From NCBI RefSeq assembly GCF_033807715.1, contig NC_084587.1:13683017-13747016 (forward strand): a stretch of DNA of 64,000 bases. The letters are read 5' to 3'. This document shows, piece after piece, positions 1 through 13,323 of this stretch. Origin of the DNA: Cololabis saira (taxonomy: Eukaryota; Chordata; Actinopteri; Beloniformes; Belonidae). Under the pieces are notes generated by a model. The model did not search any database, was not told the DNA's origin, and saw only the letters and a program-made list of their open reading frames with translations. The translations under genes were made by a program, and so were the position numbers. The first letter of the stretch is position 1. Every line of letters begins with the position of its first letter.

Positions 1-518
1 AACATACATATTCAGTGTCTTGTACTCAGTTACTCCCCTAACTACAGCAATGTGTAACTTTACTGTAGTTTTCAAATGGCTGTACAAGTAGTGTATAGTT
101 CTGCCTTGAGCATTTTCAGGTAGTGTCACCAAGTCCTGACCTTTTTTTTTACATTAGAAAACTCTTAGAGAATATAGTGTCCTAATGAAAACATGACAAA
201 GCCATTTGACTATCATGCTCATAAACGATGGTGACAGGACTTCTCATTTTGACAACACTGACAGTTTCATTGACATGAGTACTTGCTTTTGAGGGATAGA
301 CAATCCATTTTGAGCAAGTGACGCGCTTTTGCAGGTCATCCACTAGGTTTTGCAGTTTGTGATAATTGTTCAGAGAAATGCACTAACTGTTGTGCAAATG
401 TTAAGAGTGATCTGAGAATAGCACCAAAGCGACTGAGAAAAACTGTAATATTTTATAAAAGTACTTTATAAAAATTTGAAATGTATATGCATTATAAAAT
501 GGAAAAGAAAAAACACAC
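1..518 (-). other. ndst3: start of ndst intron 3 (partial)
   Basis: This sequence lies downstream, in gene orientation, of the GT donor at 518-517 (minus strand GTGTGT). It is AT-rich. I looked for the next conserved NDST segment, the histidine- and tryptophan-rich stretch that follows the YHTG motif, and did not find it, so the intron continues past the left edge. No other feature was seen. Confidence 0.75.
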
Positions 519-606
519 CTGTGTGGTAGAATTTCCCAGAGAAACCCAGATTGAAGGTGAAGTTGGAGACGTAAGAACGCAGCTGTTTCTGTGTGTCAAG
601 GAGAGC
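519..606 (-). CDS. ndst3: NDST exon 3 (88 bp, part of the heparan sulfate N-deacetylase domain)
   Basis: Read on the minus strand in the phase left by exon 2 (phase 0), this translates to 29 residues beginning ALLDTQ and ending [14 protein letters not shown], plus the first base of the next glycine codon. This is the conserved continuation of the N-deacetylase domain after the DVK that closes exon 2. It carries an N-glycosylation sequon (NFT). The acceptor is TTTCTGCAG just before 606 and the donor is G|GTGTGT at 519/518. From memory of the family, GFSGKFY argues against NDST1, and ALLDTQ is closest to NDST3. The exon is too short to look like a gene alone; support comes from identity, phase and both splice sites agreeing. 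The acceptor lies three bases beyond a GATA/TATC microsatellite, which is unusual. Confidence 0.93.
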
Positions 607-772
<166 letters not shown>

Positions 773-1079
773 CATTAAAAACATCATTCAGCTCCTAAAA
801 TTGCAAAGATGGGGCACACAACTGTACTACTTGAATCTCCAAAAAGTCAGGAAAGGGTGTGAAGAGCAAATAAAAGAAAATAAAAAAGCCATCCTAACAT
901 TATGAGCCCAAGATATTCCATGTTTCCCCCCATCCGTTTCAGTTAATGAGGGTATACATCTCCTCCTGCTCTGCAGGTCTGCTGCGTGTTCCAGAGGACA
1001 CCACCCTACGCTGGCCAGAGCAGCGCTTCAACAGCTGGGGCTGATCAACAGCTGGACGTGGGATCGCTTTGGGAAACTA
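773..1079. other. intron sequence without recognised features
   Basis: Nothing recognisable as coding or repeat was found between the GATA microsatellite and the hAT-like remnant. Confidence 0.5.
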
Positions 1080-1999
1080 TTGGCCAACACTGAAATAAAA
1101 AAATGCTGAAATGCCAACTCCAACTCTAACGTGTAAAAAAAAAGAAGCCTTGTGTTGACCTTGTCCACAGACGGCGAAGTTTGCGCTGCACTCAGTAGCT
1201 AAGATGAACCATCCCAGAATTTGGTCATTGCCAAAATAAAAAAATCGATTTCCCAATTCTAAATCGATTCTCATATTAATTCCTAAAAATCGATTAATAT
1301 GTCTAAAGATCGATTTTTTTTATTTATTTATTTTTTTTGGGGGGGGGGGTATCTTTTATTTATTTATGTTTTTTTTTTTTCATCATTACATTACAACTTT
1401 TGGTTATTTTTTTGTTTATCCCCAAAAAAGGAATGTTTTGTTGGACACGAGAATAACATGTTTTTGCCTTTAAATATGTTTAAAGGTATGAAAACATTAA
1501 AGTGTTAGGTTATAATTGCATAAATTGTCTATATTTCATTACTTTATATACTATCTTGAGGTTACATTTGCAAAAACTGCTAAAAACCAAATGCTCAAAA
1601 ATGAAAAACCAAAATAGACCAAAAATGGAACAAATAAAAACGGAATGTGGGAAAAAATAAAACTGATTTCATCCGTCTCTGTTTCCTCCCTGGATCTGTT
1701 TGGTAATTCTGACCCACATGATGTTTCTGAAAGCAGTTCTATCAGCATTCTGGGAGCTGATTGGTCCTTACAGCATCATTAGCTGACAATACTTGCTGTT
1801 TAATCTCAATATAATACTAGTAGTAATATTTTGCATAATTACAATCATATAATTCATGCAACAGCTCAAAATACAGTTTTAATAACACTAACCCAAATCA
1901 ATATTGGAATCGAATCGAATCAAATCTTGATAATCAATTCTGAATCTTAAGAATCGGAATCGAATCGATTCTTGACATCTGAATCGATCCCCAGCCCTA
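1080..1999 (-). mobile_element. hAT-like nonautonomous element, one end recognisable
   Basis: The right end reads GAATCGATCCCCAGCCCTAG, whose complement begins CTAGGGCTGGGGATCGATTC, a terminus typical of many fish hAT-type miniature elements. Repeated ATCGATTC motifs occur inward at 1244-1320 and 1905-1990, with T-rich and G-homopolymer sequence between. No matching left terminus or target duplication was found, so the left boundary is approximate and the copy may be truncated. Confidence 0.4.
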
Positions 2000-2336
2000 G
2001 ACTCTTCTGAGAACTATCACCCCGGCTGTGTCTTGTCGTCAGCGCTTACGCCGTGGCCCGATACAATCGGCTGTCACCAATATGTTGTTGCAGCATGTTT
2101 TACATTTTTCACGTTTCCTGTCCTTAAAGCTACCTCAATTTCAGGTTTCAATACTTGCATCAGGATTTTCTTCACTTATTTAATGACTTCATTAGTTTGC
2201 TAGCCTTTAAACAAAGACTCGGTAATGAGTGTTAACTGTGGAGAGTTGCACACTGTGCACACACGCACCGACGGTAATGCAAGTTAATGAAGGTCAGTGC
2301 ATTAGGAGCCTCTGGAGGGTGGACTAATAACGCCCC

Positions 2337-2370
<34 letters not shown>

Positions 2371-3876
2371 TGCACACACAAAGACTCCTTCTTCCTCATT
2401 ATTTCCTCCATCCATCCCTAACACTACCAAGTGAAACCATCAACCCCCTCCTCCTCGCCACATGCCACCCTCTCCCTTCTCTGCTGACGCCTCCTCTCAC
2501 TCTGGATCTCCCCCATCTCTCGGAGAACCTGCAGTCGCTTCCCTGCCACCCCACCCCGCCCAACACCCCCCCATCCTTCCCGCATTCGTCTTCCATACTT
2601 CCCACCCACCTCTGAACCTCTCTGCCTCCACTGCTCCAAGAAAATGTCACATTCTCAGGAGACAAGGCTGTACTAATTTGAAAAGAAGACTGAAGCAGAA
2701 TGGAAGGAAGATCGCTCCCTCTCTCTCTCTCCATCTCTCTCTCTGTCTAGGACTCTAAGCCTTGCACGCTTTTTGCGCCTACATACATCTAATTTATTAA
2801 TCAAAACTCGTACTTTTTCTCTACGTAATTCTGTCAGCCTGACTTTTCCATTGGGCTACAAGTCACGCCCCATCTACAAATTGTGGTCGTGCTGCTTTTA
2901 AAATCGATCCTCGTGGAACCTTTTCCTGATTTATGAGTCAGAACAAAGAGTTGGTCCCATGCACTCACACTCTATACCTCTCACTATCTCTCCTCTTGAA
3001 TGTGCATCTCCCACAACTAACAAATATACAGACACATGCACAGTGTCTTCATTAGCCTTAATCTAATGGTGTTGTCGATGGCTGGCTGCAGACAGATGTG
3101 CACAATTCCCTAATCTGATCCCCTGTCTCCTCTGCTATGACATCCTCTACGTCTTGCAGACGTGCAAACACAGAGCCAAATGTGAGGAAACACAGACTTA
3201 AGGTATAAATTAAGTTTGTAGCCAAGTGCTTTGCATTGTAACTCGATATACATCCCCTGATGCACTTGGTCCAAATGCATTATTAACGTGCATGTAGGCA
3301 TGTGCGGGAGCGAGTGTAGGTGTGTGTCCAAGTGTGGAATTTATTAGTTGTAACATGTCATTTGTATTCTGCTACCTAACATCCTTAAGAGAAAACATCA
3401 GAGACGCATGGGAGATGTTTGTGGCGCGTCTTTGACTTCAGATCCACAGACAAGAATGGTTGTATGTTTCAGTTTTTTTTACCGTGACACACGTAGCCTT
3501 TTCTTTTCTTCCCCTGACTTGTAAAAGTCATGTTTTTCTGTTTTGTAGCAACGCCACTGTGAGCAGAAAACTCCTCAAACTTCACTTTTTGCTATATTTA
3601 GTACTGCTAATTAGACAACTTCTGAATGGGGTGACACCGACGAGCCATGCGGATGCAAATATCAAAGCAGATAAAAAGATTTTTAAATCTGTTTTTAAAA
3701 AAAAGGGACAATAGGAACATGACAGGGGTTGTTCCTTGTCTACAACTAAAGCAGGAGTTATGAAACTCACAGCCAGGAAATTGCTTGTAAATCAGCTCAA
3801 GTTTCGGTTGTCATGTGGTTTTGAAAATGTTTTCATCTATACGTAGGTGATGCACAACAGGCATGAAGTGCGTAGG
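2000..3876. other. intron sequence with CA repeat and pyrimidine-rich tract
   Basis: Contains a CA dinucleotide run at 2345-2370 and a C/T-rich low-complexity stretch at about 2380-2750. Open frames across the latter on both strands are proline/serine- or arginine/glycine-rich and show no domain. No gene or mobile element was recognised. Confidence 0.55.
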
Positions 3877-4634
3877 CAGTACTCGAGTTGAGGGGGGATG
3901 AGGGGGGATGGCATCCCCCCTGAAATAAAAACAGTCCAAATCATCCCCCCTGTAAAACTGACATCCCCCCTTTCCATCCATTATGTCATTTCATCAATGA
4001 ATGTGGTATTACTGCTATTTCAACATTTAGAGTCATCACCAGAAAAATAACACCAGAAAAATAACTTATTTGACAATTTTCACCTGCTTCAAGTACATTT
4101 TCACTTGAAATAAGTATAAAAATCTGCCAGTGGAACAAGATTTATCTTCTCATTACAAGCAAAAAAATCTTGTTCCACTGGCAGATTTGTCTGCTAATTT
4201 TAAGTGAAAATCTACTTGAAATAGATGAACATTTTTGTTTTTTCCAGTGATGAATCTTGTTTTAAGTGTAATGAGATTTTTTTTTACTAAAATGAGACAT
4301 TTTAACTAGAAATAAGACAAATATTATTTAAGATTTTGAGTTTTTGCAGTGATCCATTTTACTTACTACTTACTTTACTAATCATATTGAAGTTCAGAAA
4401 AGTGTTTTTTATTGTTGTGTTTTGATGTATTAGATGTAAGCCCAGTGGATATTTAAAGCTTACAGAAGGCTGCATTTAACTGCTGCTATGTCATTCCTGC
4501 AGTATTTCTGCAGGTGTTTTGGTCAGTGCTATTATTTGTAATATATTATATTATTTGTAATCAGCACAAATTATCTGTCCCCATATGATAAAATCCACCA
4601 TCCCCCCTGATTTTTTTTTACAACTCAGGTACTG
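3877..4634 (+). mobile_element. hAT MITE copy 1 (758 bp) with 8-bp target site duplication
   Basis: Begins CAGTACTCGAGTTG and ends CAACTCAGGTACTG, an inverted repeat with two bases changed at the right end. It is flanked by perfect 8-bp direct repeats TGCGTAGG (3869-3876 and 4635-4642), the hallmark of hAT transposition. The interior has GGGGGGATG runs forming a hairpin at about 3900-3925 and a perfect 22-bp inverted repeat (4120-4141 with 4167-4188). No transposase is present, so it is nonautonomous. A second copy lies at 40601. Confidence 0.92.
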
Positions 4635-6873
4635 TGCGTAGGCAACAGAGGTGTCATACCTCCACCGGTAAAAATCTAAAAAAAAACAACCACACAACTG
4701 CAATGTACCACCTAAATAATAACAGATCATTACAAATACAGAAAGAACAAAAAAATAAGAAAATAAATCAATGTACAAGTCTTTTAATGACATTGTACTC
4801 CCTCTCTAAAAAGCTTAATTTAGGATTTAAGAGCTTTGGGACATCCGTATGAAGAGCAAACAACGTTGTGAAAAACAAACTAAGGCCAGCGTGTGAAAAC
4901 AGTGAGCCAGCTCTGCAGAAAGCACTCTCCTAAAACACGTGACGAAAGCCTAAGTTGACTCTGAGGAACAATAAAGTTTCCCTCCTGGTGTTTATCTGAA
5001 GGGACCAGAGGCAGGTTGGAGAAAATTGGGAGCTTTAAGCAACGGAGCCAATCTGTCAAGTAGATTCCAGGCTCCATGCTGGAAATGGCTTTAAAATGGA
5101 GCACAAGCACTTTAAAAGAAAAAGAAAAGGGAATTTGGATGTAACAGAGGTAGGACCGCGCGGCATTGAAGCGCTCTCAACAATCCCAGCGATGAGGAAA
5201 AAACACCCACTTGCGTTCCCAGTTCACTCAAGTCCTCATTCCAGTATCCAATCCCAGCTTCCGTACGCTCGCGGTGTCAGAGGAAATGCCAAGTTGTTTC
5301 AGTGTGTGTACGAGTGAACGCACGAGTCGATCGGTGTGTAATTGCCTGTGTATGTGTGGTGAGCAGTGGGTGAGGTGCCAGAGAGATGTTGGGGTTCAAA
5401 CAGATGGGAGACAAGCATCTGGACAGCTGACATTCACTGCCTTTCAAAACCCCTTTACGCCAACCACCTCTCCACCATACCCCCATTCTGTCATCCTCTC
5501 CTCCGCCCCGGTTTCTCTTTTTCTGTCTTTTCTCACAGCTTTAAGCTTGGCTGGGAGATGTAAAACAATAAAAGTAATTACAAAAGTAGGATTTAACGCA
5601 CCAACAGATTTGAAAGCGAGAGGAGAGGAACGAGAAAATTGGACGTTAATGTGGTTTAATTCCTGAGCGAAAGCAAATCAGAGTTCTTGATTCATCTCCA
5701 TGAATGCCTTGTGTCTTTGTGTGCATATCTGTGCGTGAAATGTGAATACTAGACTTGCATATGTAACTGGGTCAGGCTCTGTATTTGATGACCAGAAAGA
5801 GCAACTTAGCAGTTAATGCCAGTCTTCCCTCCGCTTACTTTTTCAGTTTTTTCTCTGTCTCGCTTCCAGGCTCATTTGTGAGATTCGAGTCAGTGTAACT
5901 TTTCACGTTTGAGCAATTCACAAATTAATCAGTTCACTTGCATTTACATATCCGGAGGTACTTGTGATTGCTTTGGCTTCACTATCCTTATGGTAACTTG
6001 TACTTGGCAGCCAGTCGTGGATTTCAAGTTTCAGTAATTGCCGTGACTGCAGAACCTGCCTCATTGCAGGATGGCGCAACGCCACACTGAGTTTATTCTG
6101 AGGTGAACAAAGACCTCTGACAAAATTAATACATAAAACAAATCGTTTCACCTTTTATTTGTGGACAAAGGCTTTGCACGGGATGTTCTGATGACAAAGG
6201 CATGAAATGTGCTTATGCTTATGTGAAAATAAAATGGAAAAACGCTCATATACCTGCATTTAACGTCATTTCTAAACAAGTCTAACTATATAACTGGAAA
6301 GTAATTCCTGCCAAGACTGATGGCGATTAATTCACTAGGATCAATAGAAGCAGACGGTATACGCCATCTCTGCTTTCATGCTTTTCCACCTTGAAATTCG
6401 TAAAAGGTTTGCACTTATACGGGACCTTTTTAGCCTTTTGCTTAGCATAAAGAGCTTAACACTGTGCTTCTCCTTTATCTGTTTATACAAACGATAAAAC
6501 AGTGCCCCCTGTTCTAAACAAGGCACTCCAAATACAGTGGTATTTTTAAAATCTCACGTGGAGGCTCAGTATCTCGCCCGAGGACACTTTGGCATGTAGC
6601 GGCGGCTCAAGATTGAGCTGCCAACCTTCCACTTGACCTAATCTACCTGCTGACTCGCCGCGCTCACACCCGCAGTGGCTTAAAAACCATCGCAATAGAG
6701 CTCCTAATTGAAGTAAAATGAAAATATCACCAAAGAAGAGGGCTAACTGTGTCTCCCGTTTGGAAAAAGAGTCAAATAAATCTCCATTTCTTCAATTTCC
6801 CAATCTCTCCACTGATTTTTAAATCTTTCATCCAGTCTTTATGCCATTCTTCATTATTTATGTAATAGCATTT

Positions 6874-6896
6874 AGCAAAGTAGTAAACGGATATGG
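6874..6896 (+). repeat. 23-bp direct repeat, copy 1
   Basis: The string starting AGCAAAGTAGTAAACGGATA is repeated exactly at 7480-7502, 606 bp away, with unrelated flanks. No mechanism is evident. Confidence 0.9.
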
Positions 6897-7479
6897 GGAG
6901 TAAGAGCTTAGTTTGATTGACTTAATTAGTTCTAAAGATTAACTCTGAATGGAGCTGAACAATAAACCAAAGACCGCTGAGCTAAAATCCTTCAGTGAAA
7001 TCAGAATAGTGCCCGTTTTGTAATGCCATTTTGGTTTTGTTTTTGCTTTGAGATTAGAAAAAAAAAATGATCACAAAGGATGTGAAAACTCCCTTGAGCT
7101 CAGACATTTATACTCGTTTAATTTAAACGTGCACGCTGTCTAGTACTTTGAGGTGTACACATGTCCTTCATTATGATGCAGAATGATGATATTTTGACAC
7201 AATGACAGTCCTTCACTACACACGTGATGACAAATGCAGAGTTCTGGGTTAATATCAGAGAGGTCTCCAAACCAGCACTTGCTTTTACTGAATGAGAGCC
7301 AACGTAGCCGTGCACGCTTCTGAATCCATGATGTGAGTTTGCATGCAATGTGACACTTAAACTTAGATTACTAGATTACACCTCTGCAGAAAACATCTTG
7401 TGGGGGTGTGAGAGAGGTATTTTTTAGAAAGGAATACAAACAGGCTGGAGATACCGATCAATGGCTCAAGTGAGGAGGG

Positions 7480-7502
7480 AGCAAAGTAGTAAACGGATAT
7501 GG
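7480..7502 (+). repeat. 23-bp direct repeat, copy 2
   Basis: Exact match to 6874-6896; flanking sequence differs on both sides. Confidence 0.9.
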
Positions 7503-8821
7503 AGGAAACTAAGTGGAGGAGGAGACGACGGCAGAGGAGGAGGTGATAAAGACGGGTCCCAAGACAGAGATCTGGCACCTCACTAACAACATCTCAGAGG
7601 GAAGGGGAAAAAACATGCATGGGTGAATTAAAAAAAAAAGAAAATAAGAATGCAAACACAAGCACGAGTATCATCAATGGGAGTTTTTGACTGGTATCAT
7701 CCCTCATTTTGAGAAATGTCATCCATGGGGTGCCTTCCTGTGAATCTTTTTAATAGAGGCGATACAGCCGCGCGTTTGCGCAGACAGAGGGGGTGTAGGT
7801 ATTGTTTGTCACCAGATGAACTCGTGGGGTGAGACTAATGAAGAGTGCAGAGAGGAGGAGGGTGGCATTTTAATTGGCCTCTATCTTTTTTGTCTCTCTC
7901 CAGCCTCTTCTCCAGCTGGAGAGCAGGAGATTGAAAGTTGTCGTCGCTGAGGTAGCAGATCATTTCTAACATGCTATGTAGCACTCTGTTGATGAACCTC
8001 CGGGGATGTGACAGGTTTTACATTTTCATGTTGTTTATGTGTTCATAATTATTCACTGTGATATCTTTTGCCATCTGGTATCTTGTAACTGATAAATAAT
8101 TCCACAGTGCTAAACTAATACTGGGCTGGTCTGTGTCTTTTTTTCCCCTTTCCTCCATTTATCACTCTTGATCCTATTCCTTGGTTTTTTGTTTTTTTTC
8201 TGGTGCAAGATGAATGTATATGAGGAAGAAATCTCATAAAACCCGCTAAGTTCCAACAAAGACCCCAATGTGGTTTTAAAAATAGTGTTAAAATCGATGC
8301 ACCGTGAATATAAATTAACGAAATGTGTTATAATTCACGGCCAGAATAAACTGCCAAAAAGTGATATGGGACATAAACACTTTTCAGTAGTCATAATTTA
8401 GTAATGTTTACCAAAAACAGAAAGTTTTTAAGCCTTTAAACACGCATGAATTAGTATGTGCTTATTTGTATTAAGTAGCAAAAAAAAAAATATATATAAA
8501 ATCAACTAATGTGCATGTGATGTCACCTTTCCACTAGTTAATAAGAAAGGAAATTGCCTAAAATCTCTCAGCTGTTGCCTGAAAAAAATAGTTTTGTGTC
8601 TTTCCTTCACCTCAGAACAAATATATAATTAAAAACATCGGCCAACAAATAATTATATATCCTGAAAGTGGAATTTATGTCACAATGAATTAAAAAATAA
8701 ACCATTTTTACCGTCATAGTTGTCATTTGATGTGTTACGTAACATGTTTTTCATCTTTTTGCAGTTTGGTATCACTAGCTTTCGGCTTGCTTTTATTGAT
8801 TAAATAAAAAAATAATAATAA

Positions 8822-10630
8822 TTAAAGCTGCAAGCAGCAATGAACGGGCCCTCGCACTCACGGCCACCGCCCCCCATAAGCATATCAGAAACGACAGCAC
8901 CCACGACTTCCTATGTCAAACCATTCAAAAGTTATAGCAGAAAAAAGGGACAACCAATCAGAAGAAGGGGCGGGGCTAATTCAGGCCAATGAAGGTCAAG
9001 GACTCCATACAGAATCTGATGACACCACCCACGACTCTCTATGTCAAACCATTCCAAAGTTATAGCAGAAAATCGGGACAACCAATCAGAAGAAGAGGCG
9101 GGGCTAATTAAGGCCAACGAAGCTTAAGAACTCATTACAGAGTCCCATGACACAACCCACGACTTCCTATGTCAAACCATTCAAAAGTTATGGCAGAGAA
9201 AAGTATTCTAGGGGGCGCTGTTGAACCGTTAGGCCACGCCCATTAATGCAAACCATGAAATATCAAATGTATCGCCAGGCCTGGCTTGCATGCAAAATTT
9301 GGTGACTATCAAATATGGACCAATCAGATGAAGGGAGGGCGCGCCTTTTGGCGTCTAGCGTCGCCATGGTAACACTTTTGAAAGAGAAAAGTAATGCGTG
9401 GTGTCGCAGGATGGAGACGCACATTTTGATGTATAACACTCCTGGGTGCACGTTACGGTTCGGGCCGTATTAATTGCCGAAGGAATGGCATAAATTTAGC
9501 CAAAATTACACAATTAATTCAAAATGGCCGACTTCCTGTTCGGTTTCGGCCATGGCTCCAAGAGACTTTTCTTTAAGTTGTGCCATGCTACACGTGTGTA
9601 GCGATTTTCGTGCATGTACGTCAAACCGTATTGTGGGGCTTGAGGCACAAAGTTTTCCGGGGGGCGCTGTTCAGCCATTTTGCCACGCCCATTAATGCAA
9701 ACCATGAAATATCAAATTTATCGCCAGGCCCTGCTTGCATGCCAAATTTGGTGCCTTTTGGGGAACTATCAAATATGGACCAATCAGATGAAGGGGGGGC
9801 ACGCTTGTTGGCGTCTAGCGTCGCCACGGTAACACTTTTGAAAGAGAAAAGTAATGCGCGTAGTCGCAGGATAGAGACGCACATTTTGATGTATAACACA
9901 TCTGGGTTCATGATACGGTTCGGGCCGTATTAATTCTCGAAGGAATGGCATATATTGCTCCAAAATTACGTGATTCATTCAGAATGTTCAAAATGGCTGA
10001 CTTCCTGTTCGGTTTCGACCATGGTGCCAAGAGACTTTTCTGTAAGTTGCGACATGATACAGGTGTGTACCGACTTTCGTTCATGTACGTCAAACCGTAT
10101 TATGGGGCTTGAGGCGCAAAGTTTTTTCTGTCTGAACCAATCAGATGAAGGGTGGGCGCGCTTTTTGGCGTCTAGCGTCGCCACGGTAACGCTTTTGAGA
10201 GAGAAAAGTAATGCGTGGTGTCGGAGGATGGAGACGCACGTTTTGATGTATAACACACTTGGGTGCTCGTTACGGTTCGGGCCGTATTAACTGCCGAAGG
10301 AATGGCATAAATTTCGCCAAAATGACACGACTAATTCAAAATGGCCGACATCCTGTTCGGTTTCGGGCATGACGCCAAGAGACTTTTCTTTAAGTTACGT
10401 CATGATACAGGCGTGTACCGATTTTCGTGCATGTACGTCAAACCGTATCGTGGGGCTTGAGGCACAAAGTTTTCAAGGGGGCGCTGTTGAGCCATTTTGC
10501 CACGCTCATTAATGCAAACCATTAAATATCAAATTTTTCGCCAGGCCTGGCTTGGGTGCAAAATTTGGTGACTTTTTGGGCACGTTTAGGGGGGCAAAAA
10601 GGCCCTCCTTTCGTCAGAAAAATAATAAGA
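8822..10630 (+). repeat. concatemer copy A, standard part
   Basis: Head at 8822, three CCAAT/GC-box units up to about 9200, then three body units with X-box-like sites near 9360, 9823 and 10180. Ends GGGGGGCAAAAAGGCCCTCC followed by an AATAAT run. No hairpin tail is present before the next sequence begins. Confidence 0.8.
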
Positions 10631-11115
10631 ATAACTAGAAAATTTCTGGAAATTTTGATATGGGCATGCCCTACCGCCCATTCGTCCCCTCTTGCTGCTT
10701 TGGTTTGGGGCTGTAGTGGTTGTGTTTAGGGTGGTTCTATGTCAGTTTGAGGTGTTTTTACGCTTGTATTTAATTCATTCCTGTGCTCCCAATAGTTATT
10801 AATGGGGCGCGCTTTTTGGCATCTAGTGTTGCCACGGTAACGCTTTTGACTGAGAAAAGTAATGCCCATCGAGGCAAGATGGAGACGCATCTAACGATGT
10901 ATGCCGTGGATGGGTGCACGTTCCGGTTCAGGCTACGTTAATGGATAGGTTTTTTTTTTCACCATGGTACAAAACCCCATCCGAATGAATGGGGCCATTT
11001 GGCCTGGATTTTGACATAAAATTTCCTTAAATCCCAGCTTCATGAAATTTGAGTATGTTGAAGTCCACAGCGTGCCGAGTCAGGGGACATTTGTACGATG
11101 TCTCTACGATAACCT

Positions 11116-11128
11116 GTTGCCTAGCAAC
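11116..11128. promoter_or_regulatory. RFX X-box-like palindrome
   Basis: GTTGCCTAGCAAC fits the published X-box consensus GTNRCC(0-3 N)RGYAAC with a one-base spacer. Function is inferred from sequence only. Confidence 0.45.
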
Positions 11129-11621
11129 AAGCGTCCAAATTCAAAACAGAAATAAAAAAAAAATGAAATGTCAATATCGCGAAAACTGTAGTAATTAGCA
11201 TAATGAGGTTGTAGGGTCCGTTAGTGCCAATCGGGCCGAGTGTTTTAAAGTTTCAACCATGTCTCTACGATAAAGTTCGGCCGAGCAATAAGCGTCCGAA
11301 TTTTCACCTTTTTTTTTGCTTTTTGGCGTCTAGCGTTGCCACGGTAACACTTTTTACTGAGAAAAGTAATGCCCATCGAGGAACGATGGAGACGCATCCA
11401 ACGATGTATGCCATGTATGGGTGCATATTCCGGTTCAGGCTACGTTAACGGATAGGTTTTTATTTCATCATGGTAAAAAACTCCATCCGAATGAATGGGG
11501 CCATGTGGCCTGGATTTTGACATAAAATTTCCTTAAATCCCAGCTTCATGAAATTTGAGTATGTTGAAGTCCACAGCGTGCCGAGTCGGGAAACATTTGT
11601 ACGATGTCTCTACGATAACCT

Positions 11622-11634
11622 GTTGCCTAGCAAC
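11622..11634. promoter_or_regulatory. RFX X-box-like palindrome
   Basis: Second exact copy of GTTGCCTAGCAAC, in the next variant body unit. Confidence 0.45.
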
Positions 11635-13246
11635 AAGCGTCCAAAGTCAAATGGAAAAAAAAAAAAAAATGAAAGGTCAATATCACAAAAACTGTAATAC
11701 TTGGCATAATGAGCTTGTACGTACCTTTAGGGACAATCAGGCCGAGTGTTTGAAAGTTTGAACGATGTCTCTACGACAAAGTTCGGCCGAGCAATAAGCG
11801 TGGGAATTTTTGCCTTTTTTTTCGCTTTTTGGCAACTAGCGTTGCCACGGTAACCCCTATTACGGAGAAAAGTAATGCCCATCGAGGCATGATGGATACG
11901 CATCCAACGATGTATGCCATGCATGGGTGCACGTTCCGGTTCGGGCCGCATTAACGGACGAAAAAAAGTGCGGAATAAGAATAATAATAAAAAGAAAAGG
12001 GAAACCTTTTCTAGATACTAATATATCGCCTTCATTTTCATGTTTTTCCTCGTTTTGCCGGCCGTGTTTGAGTTTTTGGGGATTTTTTTTTTCCACATCC
12101 GAGCGTGGTCATGCTGTACACCCGCTGGTGCGCAGTGGGACTTTTGCGACTTTAGCTTGTTAGCAAAATGCTAGCAACATTGCCCTTTGGGCCATTCTGG
12201 ACGATTGCAATATGGTCATGCCATTACTTGGCATGCCCATAATAATAATAAATTAAAGCTGCAAGCAGCGATGAACGGGCCCTCGCACTCACGGCCACCG
12301 CCCCCCATAAGTATCAGAAATGACACCACCCACGACTTCCTATGTCAAACCATTGAAAAGTTATAGCAGAAAAAAGGGACAACCAATCAGAAGAAGGGGC
12401 GGGGCTAATTCAGGCCAATGAAGGTCAAGGACTCCATACAGAGTCTGATGACACCACCCACGACTCTCCATGTCAAACCATTCAAAAGTTATAGCAGGAA
12501 ATAGGGACAACCAATCAAAAGAAGGGGCGGGGCTAATTTTCACCAATTATGGTCAAGGACTCAATACCGAGTCCCATGACACCACCCATGACTCTTTATG
12601 TCAAACCATTCAAAAGTTATGGCAGAGAAAAGTTTTCCGGGGGGTGCTGTTGAGCCATTTTGCCACGCCCATTAATGCAAACCATGAAATATCAAATTTA
12701 TCACCAGGCCTGGCTTGCGTGCAAAATTTGGTGACTTTTGGAGAACTATCAAATATGGACCAATCAGATTAAGGGGGCACGCTTTTTGGCGTCTAGCATC
12801 GCCACGGTAACACTTTTGAAAGAGAAAAGTAATGCGCGTAGTCGCAAGATGGAGACGCACATTTTAAGGTATAAGTCACCTGGATGCACGTTACGGTTCG
12901 GGCCGTATTAATTGCCGAAGGAATGGCATTAATTGCGCCAAAATTACACAATTAATTCAAAATGGCCGACTTCCTGTTCAATTTCGGCCATGGCGCCAAG
13001 AGACTTTTCTTTAAGTTGCGACATGATACAGGTGTGTACCGATTTTCGTTCATGTACGTCAAACCGTATTATGGGGCTTGAGGCTCAAAGTTTTTTCCCT
13101 CTGAACCAATCAGATGAAGGGTGGGCGCACTTTTTGGTGTCTAGCGTTGCCGCGGTAACGCTTTTAAATGAGAAAAGTAATGTGCGTCGTTGCAGGACAG
13201 GGACGCACATATTGATGTAGAAAAAAAAAAATTACTGACAAAAAAG

Positions 13247-13323
13247 TGTGGATACTGCGGGAATCGAACTCTGATCTCTGACTCCAAAGACGGGAACACT
13301 CTGGCTGAGCTAAGACTCAGCTT
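13247..13323 (-). repeat. tRNA-like (SINE-head-like) block, type 1
   Basis: On the minus strand it has an A-box-like TTAGCTCAGCCAGAG, a possible anticodon arm TCTTT/AGAGA, and a B-box-like GAGTTCGATTCC. The seven bases before the A box cannot pair with the bases after the T arm, so it is a tRNA-derived relic and not a functional tRNA gene. Confidence 0.55.

Larger units (their letters stand above)
4635..8821. other. intron sequence, no gene recognised
   Basis: Mostly AT-rich unique-looking sequence. The one oddity is a 23-bp perfect direct repeat (6874-6896 and 7480-7502). The last bases before 8822 are AATAAT repeats that serve as the left border of the concatemer. Confidence 0.55.
10631..12252 (+). 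repeat. variant body block of about 510-bp tandem units
   Basis: Shares the core GTTGCCACGGTAAC and AGAAAAGTAATGC with the standard body unit but otherwise diverges. Roughly 510-bp units begin near 10806, 11317 and 11824; each of the first two carries a perfect palindromic GTTGCCTAGCAAC (11116-11128, 11622-11634). It starts after ATGGGCATGCCC and closes at TTGGCATGCCC followed by AATAATAATAA. It may be a related but separate repeat family whose insertion split copies A and B. Confidence 0.7.

Noticed and set aside
2399..2758. Overlapping open frames of about 100 codons in a C/T-rich tract
   Set aside because: Low-complexity composition on both strands explains them; no protein family is recognisable.
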